DNA of 64,000 nucleotides from Actinomucor elegans (Eukaryota; Mucoromycota; Mucoromycetes; Mucorales; Mucoraceae): contig JAMSLZ010000007.1 in assembly GCA_026027325.1 (NCBI GenBank), positions 1,426,001 through 1,490,000 on the forward strand. Direction: 5' to 3'. The position numbers and the translations under genes were made by a program. Below the pieces are notes generated by a model that saw nothing but the letters and a program-made list of their open reading frames with translations, was not told where the DNA came from and ran no database searches. This document shows, one piece after another, positions 49,601 through 61,386 of the stretch; position 1 is the stretch's first letter; the number at the start of each line of letters is the position of its first letter.

Positions 49601-50453
49601 CTATTTGACTCTTTTATTCAAAGTATTATCCATATTGCCATCATCTTCATTCTTACGCTTCAACGTCTTTTGCTGTTGCTGTTGCTGATTTTTTTTAACA
49701 ATGGGAGCTGTTGTTTTAATGATCTTCATTGTATCTTCATTTTTATAACTTGCTTGTTGATCCAATGCATTATTCAACCAAGGTGCATCAATTAAAGGCA
49801 CTTCTCTCGCGCTTAAACGAAGAGATTCTTCTTTATTTTCCACCACCTTCAAAAGAACTCATCAGACGACTTGTGATATTTGTGATTCTTTCCTTACCTC
49901 TACTAGAACAACGCACGCTCTATTGATACCTAGAGCTTGACTTAGCTTAGATTCTGTGTCATTTGGCATAGGCACCAATTTGATTTTGGCCAAAGCAGCC
50001 ATAGATAAAATATGTTGACACAATTGAAGCGGCTTGATCTCTCGCTTACAAATATAAATGACAGGTGTTCCTTTAGATTTTGTTGTTGTTTGGATATAGG
50101 TCTCCATGAATCGAGTCACTGAATTAATACCGACATGTATACGTTTGTTTAAATCGGGCTCATTATTGGGTATAGGTTGCTTTTTTTTCTTTGCTAATCG
50201 ACAAGCTTTTCTGTAATCACCTACTGGTTGGAGTGTTCTTTCAAAGAGTCAAGGTTTTGAGTGTTATGAATCGTTTTGAATCAACTTACTTTAACAACTC
50301 GGTCAAGATCCTTTTGCCAAGATCGGTATGGATCGTGGGCCATTTCAATATAAAAGGTGAATTGACAACGTTCTTATATACTGTTCTCCTGTCTTGTGTT
50401 GCAGAGACGTTTCTTACGTTCTTGGATGCGTGAAATACTTTAGCTTCTGACAT
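49601..50453 (-). CDS. POP3: Probable RNase P/MRP subunit POP3-like, L7Ae fold (249 aa, 3 exons)
   Basis: Minus-strand exons 50453-50290, 50237-49898 and 49846-49601; a consistent frame requires the acceptor at 50238 (TTTGAAAG). The protein begins with RTVYKNVVNSPFILKWPTI, typical of the Pop3/Rpp38 start. An L7Ae/L30e-like domain follows: HVGINSVTRFMETYIQ, GTPVIYICKREIKPLQLCQHI, AALAKIKLVPMPNDTESKLS, INRACVVLVE. The C-terminal tail is Lys/Gln-rich with a basic KRKNEDD...KRVK end, consistent with a nuclear or nucleolar RNA-binding protein. Pop3 binds the RNA subunit of RNase P and RNase MRP for tRNA 5'-end and rRNA processing. Other L7Ae proteins (NHP2, SNU13) are shorter and lack these extensions. 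Family assignment is by pattern recognition, so the symbol is provisional. Confidence 0.7.
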
Positions 50454-50644
50454 GGTGAACTTTCAAGAAAGAGACAGAGCCCAAAGGCCATTTAAGAAGG
50501 ACAGTGACCGTCAAAGTATATCACTGATTTTTAAAAAAAGTGATAGGATTTATTATAATTTAAAGGTGAGTGTATAGAATTGGGTGTATATATAAGCATA
50601 TAGTAAGTATATGGTTCGTAGTGGGATAATAATGATATTATAAA

Positions 50645-51431
50645 TTAAAGAATTGTACAAAGTCTCTTATGGAGCCGCCTCATATTACCAGCAACAGCAG
50701 CCTTAGTTGCAGCTTCAATCACAGTGTCTACGTTGATTTTTTGCATTGCACTGCATTCATAATATTTTGCTCCAATTTCCCTTGCCAGTTGTTCACCCTA
50801 AGAGTAACAATAAATATTTATATTACACACATCATTTGATTCTACCTCTTCCTCCGTGATCAATCTTTGTCCTACTAATCCTAATCGTCTGATTTCGTCT
50901 TGATTCTGCCTGAAATCAAGCTTAGTACCTACTAGTAACTTGGGTACGTTTTCACAGAAATGAGTCACTTCTGGGAGCCACTATATACTAAGGTAAGCCT
51001 CTATCATATCAGTTCTCCACTTGCTTACCCTATCCTGGACATTTGTAAACGATGTACGTAGATTGATAGCGAAACAGATCAAAACAACGTCTGTTTCGGG
51101 ATAAGATAATGGCCGTAATCGATCATAATCCTCTTGTCCTGCTGTATCCCATAATGCCAATTCTACTATTTTTCCAGTATCCAGAGCTACATTGGCAATG
51201 TAATTTTCAAACACTGTAGGAACGTATCTCTGCATATCATAATGGTAAGCTTATATTAACAAACTATAACTGAAACTTACCTGAGGAAATGCTTTCTTTT
51301 GATATACAACCAGCAGACTTGTTTTTCCACAGCCACCATCACCTACAACTACAAGCTTCTTTCGGGCAACCTACTTAAAAATTAGTAAGACGTCATTCTT
51401 TAGTATTGAACTACTTTACACCTCGAGTCAT
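50645..51431 (-). CDS. Rho-family small GTPase (196 aa, 5 exons)
   Basis: Minus-strand exons 51431-51420 (only MTRG), 51370-51281, 51229-51029, 50980-50846 and 50797-50645, in phase. The P-loop is [13 protein letters not shown] (residues 13-24), switch [10 protein letters not shown] (36-44) with Thr39, and switch [20 protein letters not shown]. The guanine-specificity motifs are GTKLD and ECSA, and a Rho insert region ([17 protein letters not shown]) is present. The protein ends RLCTIL: a CaaX box with Leu last, predicting geranylgeranylation. Rho proteins act at the plasma membrane on actin polarity and cell-wall synthesis. The subclass (Rho1-4) cannot be fixed confidently. The four-codon first exon was chosen because it is the only donor that keeps phase with the acceptor at 51371. 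Only 191 bp separate it from the POP3-like gene. Confidence 0.92.
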
Positions 51432-52149
51432 AATATATATTATATTGTCTATAAGAAACAGAAAGAAAGAGTTGAAAATCGAACAGGAAAGACAACGAAA
51501 AGAAGTGAAATACCAATTGTATATATATGGTAAAAGAAAAACAACCTAAACAAAGTAAACTCAGTTGGTTTACATTACGCGTTTTTTTTTTTTTTTTTTT
51601 TTTTTTTTCAGTAGTTGTTTCTTGGTTCATTATATATCTAGTACCTGACCTTACAGAACTATTTCTTGTTCTATTCATAGCATGTTATCATTAGTGTCGT
51701 TGCTAGCTCGTTCCTGAAACCATTGAAGGTCTGTGTCCTACAATCGATGCGGACAATTCAACGAAATATCACACCTGAACTTTAACCTACTCAACTTCAA
51801 CACCTGTGCATTATGATATACTTGTTACATTTCAGTCAGCCCTACAGCATTTTTTCCCTATGTTTTTATAATATCTGGTGGCATTTTGTGTCCTCCATGT
51901 ATTAAGTTATTTTATTATACCCGCCATTCTTCTTGTCATCATCATGTAAATCGATCGATTTTATTGGCCAACGGAGAATTAATTATTCTCCCTCCTCCAC
52001 TCGATAAAAAAGGTTCAACACGAATAAATAGCCTCACCAACTTATGCCAGGCTTATTAGTTCGTGGATGATCCTATGTCGCCGCAGCAACTAACAGTAAT
52101 CGAATAAGCACTACCAAACAATCATTCTTGGTCAAAACAAATGAACTAG
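51432..52149. other. Rho promoter and 5' flank of the retroelement
   Basis: Contains a T homopolymer (about 26 T, near 51583-51608) upstream of the Rho gene and mixed sequence leading into the retrotransposon. The exact 5' end of the element could not be located, and no clear target-site duplication with the 3' flank (GTTATGATC) was found. Confidence 0.4.
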
Positions 52150-52330
52150 CCAGTCCATCCAACGATTCCAAGTCTGAATTTCGAGATCTCAAACTCGCAT
52201 CTGGAAACATTCCCGCTCTCCTGGAGAATACCTTCTAGATGTATTTTCACTTAAAGCTCCTGATCAAGTACATCTAGGTGTAATTTGTCAACAATATTAT
52301 GGAACCAAGAATTATTATGAAATTAAGTTT

Positions 52331-53316
52331 TTGGGTAGAATTCAACAACGATACATCAAGATTTACTCCAGAAAGTATATTATTGATAAGTTTATAACCA
52401 AAGGTGTCCAGTATGAGAAACAGAAGATTCGTTTCTTTCCTTATAAAGCTATTGAGGGAGCCGGTAAAATCATACAACTCTCTCTCACGGATATATCTTA
52501 TCTTCCTGATGACGAACTTGAAAAGGGCTTTAAAGAAACTCTGAATCACTTTGGTACCATTTTGGATAAAGGGCTTAATCAAGAATCTACAGATGGATGG
52601 TTTATGGGCAGTGGTTATACAGTATTACAACAAGAGGAGAACTACCAACACCCAAAGCTTTACCATACCATTCCATGGGGAGAAAGTAGAAAATTTTGCC
52701 ACGCCACCTTCCCTGATATGCCTACATGGTGTCGCTATTGCCATAAAGAAGACCACACGAAGTTGGGCTGTAAGAAAGCTCTTGCGAGTGTTCTGTGTTA
52801 CACATGTGATAAATACGGACATAAACAGGTCGACTGTCCTGAAGCAAAATATGATGCTCTGAAAGCTAATCCCTATAAGAAAGCCCGTAAAACATCAAAG
52901 ATCCGAGAGCGATCACTTATTCCTCCATCCTCTGAAGAACTGATGAAATCGATCCACGCTCCAAGTATCAAAAGGATAAGCAGGTGAAGAAAGCTCCAAA
53001 GGAAAATAAGAATCAACAGGACGTCATTCTGGATGAATGTTTTGATAAGGAATCTTCAGATGACGAAGATTATACACCGTTGTCAGAGGAGGAAGAGATG
53101 GACGACAATATGGACGAAGAGATGGAACCGGTAATTAGTGAAAGCTCACTAACGCATTTAAATGAGGACGTAAACATGTCAGATACCGAACATAAGCCCA
53201 AGGCTGAAAGACTATTACCACAACAGAAATCAACAGTAATGCAGCAGGATATTTTGTTAAGCATCCCATCATCACCATCTGGGGTATCCCCTCGCAATCC
53301 AATTAATATCCAATAA
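52331..53316 (+). pseudogene. Retrotransposon ORF1 (gag-like, CCHC zinc knuckles), frameshifted
   Basis: Two open frames (52331-52987 and 52984-53316) overlap by four bases and together resemble one ORF1. The open frame continues upstream of the first, with no clear ATG. The first half carries two zinc knuckles, each C-x2-C-x4-H-x4-C (CRYCHKEDHTKLGC and CYTCDKYGHKQVDC). The second half is acidic (Glu/Asp-rich) and ends just before ORF2. A single-base frameshift near 52980 best explains the split. Nucleic-acid binding in an RNP particle is the usual role of such proteins. Confidence 0.7.
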
Positions 53317-53972
53317 TGACTAAAAACCTCTCTCTTAAATATGTACCACTAAACTGCAACAGTTTAGTCAAACAAAGTAGATCAGCAACGCGATCCTCCT
53401 TCATTCGATACTTACGACTTCAACAGTCTGATATACTTTCATTACAAGAAGTTCATGCCTCAGATACCACTGTCCCTTCTGTAAACATGCATCTTTAAGC
53501 CAAACAAACCTTTTGGACTGAACATCGCAGCATTGTCTCATTTTCTCCTTCATATATAATATCTCAGGTGTCTACTAACCTTATATATGCATCTGAGCGA
53601 TTCATATTATGTCGAGTTCAACATCCTCATCAAATTTATGCACCCTTCTATACACTCAACATTTCTGCTCCAACTTCATCTAATTTTCAACAAAGAATCT
53701 TCTTTCAATCAATATTGAATATGCTTAACGAATCGGCTGACTCAATCGATCTAACTCGATTGATTTTTTCAGGCGATTTCAACTATGATTGCCAACGAGA
53801 CGTCATTAATGGAAAAGGTCTTCATGCCAAAACAAGTTTGCTTTGGGTTTCCTTTCTTCAAGAATCCTTTTATAATTGCATGCTTCACAATGATCTGGAT
53901 ACTATCCCAACCTTCCAACGTAGTGTAGAAATCACCTCTTGTATTGACTACATCCACCTACATGTCAACTAA
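53316..53972 (+). pseudogene. Retrotransposon ORF2, endonuclease domain only, with nonsense mutation
   Basis: The frame 53316-53498 and the frame from 53568 are in the same phase, separated by a TAA at 53496-53498. Endonuclease/exonuclease/phosphatase motifs are visible: PLNCNSLVKQSRSA, then SDILSLQEVHA (metal-binding Glu), then IFSGDFNYDC (GDFN) and a late IDYIHLHV (the usual S-x-D/H end region). The frame stops at 53972, where reverse-transcriptase sequence should begin but does not. Confidence 0.7.
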
Positions 53973-54634
53973 GATAGTGTGGACTAAATTCAAGCCAAAG
54001 CATCTCAGGAACCATTATCAACAAGATATTGCGACTGATACCCATTTTTCCACAAGTGCGATCCAAGCATTCTGGTCTTGCTCTATGTATCCTCAAACAA
54101 GAACTATTTACTTTAGATCCACAACAGGCTGCATCCCAACTCGCCAACTACTTTGCAATTTTGGCACTGTTTTTTCCAATTTATGCCCTATATGCGACAA
54201 CAGTATAGACAGCCTTAGATATTTTCTAGCTGATTGTGCTCTTAAATGGAAACTCTGGTCCGAAGTTCTGGCTCACTACTCTTCCCCTACTCTCCATTTC
54301 TCCGGAAATTTTATATAGCTCGCTGCGTTTCTTTCATGTACCCAATGGTGCCCGTAAGATACCATTGTATTTTACAATCATCTCCACCATCCTGTGGAAA
54401 CTGGAATTTCTATTGGGAAATGGCACGCCTAGATGCCCAACCAATTACACTCACAACTCTACACCGTCTTTTTCTCCAAATCATTTCCCTAACAGATACG
54501 TCGATCTCCAACCTCAAGAATCGACTGTAAATCCTCTTTCATACTCACAATCTAACCTAATGTCAGATATCTCCTCTTGTAATATTGTCTTCCTCTACTC
54601 CGTTCATCAAGTTCCACTACTCAGCGATGTGTAA
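53973..54634 (+). pseudogene. Retrotransposon ORF2 C-terminal remnant (zinc-binding RT tail)
   Basis: Two frames (to 54318, then 54236-54634) carry the tail found after the reverse transcriptase in many LINEs: AIQAFWSC, FRSTTGCIPTRQLL, LCPICDNSIDSLRYFLADC, then TIISTILWKLEFLLGN. In the zinc-binding motif C-P-x-C ... H ... C, the usual His position appears replaced (RYF). A frameshift separates the two parts. Confidence 0.6.
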
Positions 54635-54677
54635 CTTTTAAAATATTTACCAATAAATATTAATTTACAAAAAAAAA

Positions 54678-55675
54678 GTTATGATCTTTCAAAATTGCTA
54701 ATATTAATGAGCGCAAAACAACAGAAGGAACCACTATTCAACTTTGACGTTATAGCATCTTCTAACTGGAGCAAGATCTTTCTACTTATTGTCGATTGGA
54801 ATACAGATCGTTCGATAGACCATCAATTATATTAAAGGGCTACATTTTATTTATCGTCCTGTGGAACAATGAAATCAATATTAAGATGTAGAATTGATCA
54901 GAGAAATGTACAAAGTCTAATATTTTTACTGGTCAACAAAAACTGAGTAGGTTATCCATCGTCGTTCGACTTCTGTTGGTGTGTTTCAATATCGAAGGTT
55001 TTGGAAGAAAAATACTTAATTGGAGCAAGCGTATCTGAAAAAGAGCAGATAAAGATACAACATTGACTTTCGAGGGATTAATAGAAAATAAATAATTTTG
55101 TATAATTGCAAAGTAAAATGAATGATGTTTTGGAAAGCTTTAAATTTATACAGGTTTCTTGCTTTAAAGGGATGCTGTTCAAGCTCTTATGCCATGGGTA
55201 TCATTGGAAAATAAATTAAACTCTCTACACATTTGGTTAAACATTTAAAGCACAAATATGCCCTCACATTTTGCTATTCTCAAAGTCTGTTTTTTTTATA
55301 TGATAATTTTCAAGAAATCCCATAAAATCAGAGTTTGAAGAACTACCATGATACTCTGATCAGCAGAAGAGATATCACTCGATCTTGGTCCAATGCTGCG
55401 TAGGAGTAGACGATTCTCATAATGAGCTACTACATCTATTAGGACTTCCATCTAGCTTCTAATAAGTCAATAATAATCAATATATACTCACTTTTGGCTG
55501 TTCATAATCTTTATTTATCAAACTACTCTTCAAAAGTAACTTGACTGTAGTTATCTTCACTATTTTGTTTCCAAGGCATAATTTCGCAGTGTAAGTAGTA
55601 CCCCGACGAATAAGCATAAAATAAGTGTGCCCGCAGAAAACAATTTTTTGATTCTTTTTTCTTTTATTTAATACC
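54678..55675. other. Intergenic region
   Basis: About 1 kb between the retroelement A-tail and the NKAP-like gene. No gene was recognised; the frame at 55477-55677 (minus) runs across the NKAP leader and has no motif. Confidence 0.45.
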
Positions 55676-56879
<1,204 letters not shown>

Positions 56880-57009
56880 AGATAATCTCCGTATATGAAG
56901 CGGTTAAATACAAGCGCCGAGACTATTCATTCAACCAAGAAAAAAATGTGCTACTGCTACCATTAAAAGTAATAAACCTTTGCTTTTTCTGTTTTATTTT
57001 AAAAACAAA

Positions 57010-60000
57010 ATGAGATATGTTCAAGTGTGTAAAGCACTTTACGATTATGAAGCTCGAACTGAAGACGAACTTTCGATAAGACAAGACAATGTCCTTTATG
57101 TTATCGAAAAAGAAGATAATGACTGGTGGAAAGCTGAATTAAAGCAAATGAATGGAGATGAACAAGGTCCAGTTGGCCTAGTTCCTGCTGATTACTTGGA
57201 AGAAGTAGGATATAACCAAGATTTAAAAACCAAATGTAGCTAACTTTGATTAAAAGGTTTTGCCTATCGGTCGAGTACGTGCGGAATATGATTATACTGC
57301 TCAACAAGAAGAAGAACTCTCGTTTCAAGAAGGACAAGAAATGGACTTGCTAGAACAGGACGATCCTGACTGGTATCTGGTCAAGCTAGATAATGGTGAT
57401 ATTGGTTTAGCACCGAGTAATTACGTCGCAAGTGCAGAGGATTATCAGCAACCCGAAGAACAAGAGGAAGCTACACCTGTCGCTGCACCGATGGCGCCTC
57501 CTGCTCCACCAATGGCTCCTCCTGCTCCACCAATAGCTCCTCCATTGCCTACGCAAGCATCCATCGCTCCTCCTTTAGTACAACCTGTTCTATCGCATAC
57601 TGTAAGTAGAAAAAAAAAGCACGTGTATCAATCATCAAAGCTCAAGCTTGTTTAACTAGACTGGCACGCCAAGAGAAGCCATTGTTGATGATGCACAATC
57701 ATGGAACGTTCATGAATACGACGCTGCTAAAAAGAAGAAAAAGAAGGGCAAGGGCAATCTATTCATTGGCAACGGTATGATCTGTTACGGTTCAGAGACT
57801 GATAAATCGTTGCCAGTACAGCAATTTCCCATCTTGGATGTAACAAAATACCTTTATGATGGTAAAAACTTACATATTGAAATCGATGGTGCCAAAAAAG
57901 CTGTATTAGACTTGCAAGCTTCTTCGAAATCAGAAGCAAAGGCAGTCTTGGTCAAGATTGCTGATTCATCAAAAGCTGCTCAAATGTCCAACACTCATAT
58001 TAACAATGTACAAAGGGCTGCTCCAGCTGCTGCTATTTCGCCTCCAATTCAACAACATCAAGAACCAATCCGAGAACCAGAACCTGAGCCTGAGCCTGAG
58101 CCAGAGGAAGAAGAGTCAAACTGTGTGCCCAAGTGGGGTATTTCCATCTATTCTTTCCAAGCTGAAGGTGGTGATGAATTATCAGTAGAGGAAAATGAGC
58201 AGATCTATGTATTGGATTACGAACGAACTGATGGCTGGTGGCGAGTACAGAAAGTAGATGGTGATGTTGGTTTGGTACCTTCTTCCTATGTTCAGTTTGA
58301 TGATGAAGAGCAAGACGACACTCACACTGCTGTTTCTGCTGGTGGTATTGCTGCTGCTAGTGGAATTGCTGCTGCTGCCGCAACTGCTGCTTCTCGTGCT
58401 GATAATGTTCAAGATATTCGTCGAAAACGTGAGGAAGAAGAACGCGCTTTACAACAGCAACGCATGGCCGAAGAAGAAGCTGCTCGTGAAGAACAAAGAC
58501 GTCGTGATGAACAATTAGAACAGCAAAAACGCCAAGAACAACAGCGTAAAGAAGAAGAGCTGCGTCGACGTCGTGAAGAAGAGAAACGCCGTGAAGAGGA
58601 GGAACGTGAGCGTCGCAAGCAAGTACAAGAAGCTGCCAAGCGCGCTGAAATTGCACGTCAAAAGCAAATTGAAGAAGACTATCGCCGCAAGGAACAAGAA
58701 CGTAAAGCTGCATTGGCACGTTCAGCCTCTAAGAGCCGTCATCAAGATTTACCCAAGCCAGATCCGACCAAGATTCGTACCTGGACAGATCGCAGTGGCT
58801 CCTTCAAAGTAGAAGCTCAATTCATCGATTTCCATAATGGCAAGTTGCGTTTGCACAAGCTCAATGGCGTCAAGATCGATGTACCTGTAGAAAAGATGTG
58901 CGCTGAGGATATACGCTGGGTGGAGAATCAGACTAGAAGTCCATCTCAACAGCCAGAAGTCATACCTTCAATGCCTCCACGTCCCCCACAACAACAACCA
59001 CAGCAACCACAACAACCACAACAAAAGAAGTTGAATGAGAGATGGGATTGGTTCGACTGGTTTATGATTATCGGCATTCCTATGCAAGCTTCTTTACAAT
59101 ATGCTTCTGCTTTCAAAGCTGAAAAGCTAGATGATAGCGATATTCCAAATTTGACTCATAAGCAAATGAAAACATTGGGCATCAAAGAAGAACACGTCCA
59201 ACGTATTGAAAGATACATTGAAACTGGAAAGCCTGAAGACAATGAAGAAGAAACAAAGCAAAAAGAACAAGCTCAAATTGAAAAGGATGAAGAGCTTGCT
59301 AGAAAGCTACAGAAAGAATGGGAGTCATCAGAAGGCGCATCTAAGGCTAAATGTAAGGCAACAGCTATTTTAAAGTGATTTCGTATTAACCTGTTTCTTG
59401 ATAGCTACATCCAATGCTAGACCTAGACCTAATGTTTCTGCCCCCAAAGATGTTCATCCTGATCTACTAGATTTTATAGGATCTCAATTAGGTTCTGATA
59501 GTAGCACTACCAAAGGGAAAGAGCCTGCTACCAAAGCCAGTAATGATTTAGTAGGCTTTAACGATGATGCCTGGACACCTCGTGCGGAATCCAGTCCAAT
59601 TGCTGCTTTAGCACAATTAAAGACAGCTAATCCACCTGCTACTGCTGTCGCAACACCACCTCCAGCACCCACTGGACCTACTCCCGAACAAATCAAAGCC
59701 CAAGAAGCAGAACGTAAACGTATTAGCGAAGAAGAGCAGATTCAAAAGATTCAATTAATGAACTTGCAGCGTCAGGCCAAAGAACAGCAGCAGCAACTTG
59801 AACAATTACAAAAGCTGACTCAACAGCAATTAGAACTTCAAAAACAACTTGCTATGCAAACTGGTACCCAACAGCAGCAGCAAGCTCAACAACAACAAAT
59901 GTTACAAGTGCAAGCTCAACAGCAACAGCTGCAACAACAATTAGCTCAACAGCCTTCTCAACTTCAACCTTCTTTTGCTCCTCAAGTCACTGGCTTTGTT

Positions 60001-60860
60001 CCAAGTGCCAATACTGGCTTTAACATTTCTCAATCGACTGGATTTGGTTCTCAATCAAGTCTTGATACAGGCAATGCACGTCCCCGACCTACGCCTAATA
60101 ATCGATTAAGCTCTGATCCTACACTTGGTCAGTGGCAACCAACGTCTGCTCAGTCTACCTCTGGCTTCCAGCTTCAACAAGCTACTGGTTTCCAACCTCA
60201 GCAACCCACTGGCTTCCAACCTCAACAGGCTACTGGTTTCCCAGCTCAATCGCAATCTCAACAGCCTTCTTGGCAAGCACTTCAACCTCAAATGACCGGT
60301 TTCCCAGCATCCAGTCAACCCGTTGGTAGTTTCCAACAAGTTCCTCTTCAATCTGTACTTGCACCAGCTCTTACACCTTCTGCTGCAGGACAGCAGAATG
60401 GATTCAATAATGGTGGTTTACAAAGAGCTCAAACTGTTAGTGCACAGCCTACAGGCAGACACTGGGGATCCGCAAGTAAGTATATGTGTAATGTAAAAAG
60501 CATAGTAATCTTATCATGATTTCTATAGCTCCTGCAAATCCATTTGGTTCACCTACACTATCACCCTTACAAGCACAAATGACAGGAGTTCAGTTCTCTA
60601 CACCTAGTCCTCAAGCATTCCATCAAAGTCCTTTACAGTCCCAACAACCTACGGGCTACATGCAGCCTCAAATGACAGGGTTCCAACCACAGCAAACAGC
60701 TCCACCTCCACCCCAAGGAAATAATATTTTTACACCTCAGGGATCTATGCAATGTAAGGCTTTCTTTTTTTTGTCATAAATAATAACAAAAACTAACTGT
60801 TTCTTTTTATCTCGATTAGATGGCCAATCCGCCTTTTCTAACCAACAGCGTCCTTGGTAA
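57010..60860 (+). CDS. SLA1: SLA1-like endocytic adaptor: three SH3, SHD1, SAM-like SHD2, Gln-rich tail (1189 aa, 6 exons)
   Basis: Exons 57010-57204, 57257-57601, 57660-59352, 59405-60475, 60529-60753 and 60820-60860, in phase. SH3-1 is residues about 4-62 (KALYDYEARTEDELS), SH3-2 about 70-125 (AEYDYTAQQEEELSF). A Pro-rich stretch and a PH-like region (LDVTKYLYDGKNLHIE) precede SH3-3 (about 338-395, DELSVEENEQIYVLDYE). A highly charged Glu/Arg coiled coil comes next, then SHD1 (about 550-605, IRTWTDRSGSFKVEAQFIDF), which in yeast binds NPFxD sorting signals, then SHD2/SAM (about 642-700, WDWFDWFMIIGIP). The tail is Gln-rich with TGF/TGY repeats, including LQPQMTG, LQAQMTG and MQPQMTG. These fit the Ark1/Prk1 kinase consensus [L/I/V/M]xxQxTG. 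An NPF tripeptide (PANPFGS) suits EH-domain binding. Sla1 couples cargo, clathrin and actin assembly at endocytic patches. Confidence 0.93.
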
Positions 60861-60959
60861 CCGTTATAATATAATAGAAAAAAAAAGACCCAGATATCTC
60901 TCTCTTTTTTTTGTTTTCAAATGATAAACCGTTTTTTATTCTAATATCTACAATTGAAT

Positions 60960-61386
60960 CTAGTTCTTTTTATCCTTCATAAAGTTCATTGCCTTGATAG
61001 CATCTCTGCTCTGCTTTCGATGATATTGACGGTTGGTAGGTTTGCTGGTCTTTTGTTTCAATTTCTTTTCGTCCAATAAATCCCATAACCAGTCAGGGTA
61101 TTCACTATCGTCTAAAGCAACTGGGTCTTGCTTGTCTTTTAAATATGAAAGTCCTTTTAATACTGTGCCTTTAGGTGCTGATGAAGGTTTTCTTAATGGT
61201 GTGTTGGCAGTGGTGGTGGTTGTGGCGGCGGATTCTATTGGATATGATTAATGATTCGAGAAAATAAAGAGCATTGGTACAATGAAATTTACCTGGTGCA
61301 GCAGCATTTCGAACAATGACCGAGGTATGTAAGTAGCTGACGCGTGGTAACAAAGGTCGAGAAGAACGTACAATGGTGCTCAACAT
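60960..61386 (-). CDS. MRPL37: Mitochondrial large ribosomal subunit protein mL54 (122 aa, 2 exons)
   Basis: Minus-strand exons 61386-61293 and 61234-60960, in phase. The N-terminus (MLSTIVRSSRPLLPRVSYLH) is a mitochondrial presequence. The conserved core KGLSYLKDKQDPVALDDSEYP-DWLWDLLD is the hallmark of mL54 (yeast Mrpl37), followed by a basic C-terminal helix region (NRQYHRKQSRDAIKAMNFMK). It is a small structural component of the mitoribosomal large subunit. Its stop lies 99 bp from the SLA1 stop on the opposite strand. Confidence 0.9.

Larger units (their letters stand above)
52150..54677 (+). mobile_element. Non-LTR (LINE-like) retrotransposon, internally deleted
   Basis: In order: an ORF1 gag-like region with two CCHC zinc knuckles, the endonuclease (EEP/APE) domain of ORF2, then directly a C-terminal zinc-binding reverse-transcriptase segment (zf-RVT-like). 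The reverse-transcriptase catalytic core that should lie between the last two is absent; the junction is near 53970. The element ends with an A-run (54669-54677) preceded by AATAAATATT, as for LINE 3' ends. One in-frame stop in the endonuclease (53496-53498), a frame change near 52980 and a further one near 54310 show decay. It cannot be autonomous. The 5' boundary is approximate. Confidence 0.8.

Noticed and set aside
51400..51678. 92-codon minus frame with a poly-Lys run
   Set aside because: Encoded by a T homopolymer upstream of the Rho gene; the Rho start with a four-codon first exon fits better.
58357..58719. Several 60-120 codon frames antisense to SLA1
   Set aside because: Shadows of the Glu/Arg-rich coiled-coil codons of the sense strand.
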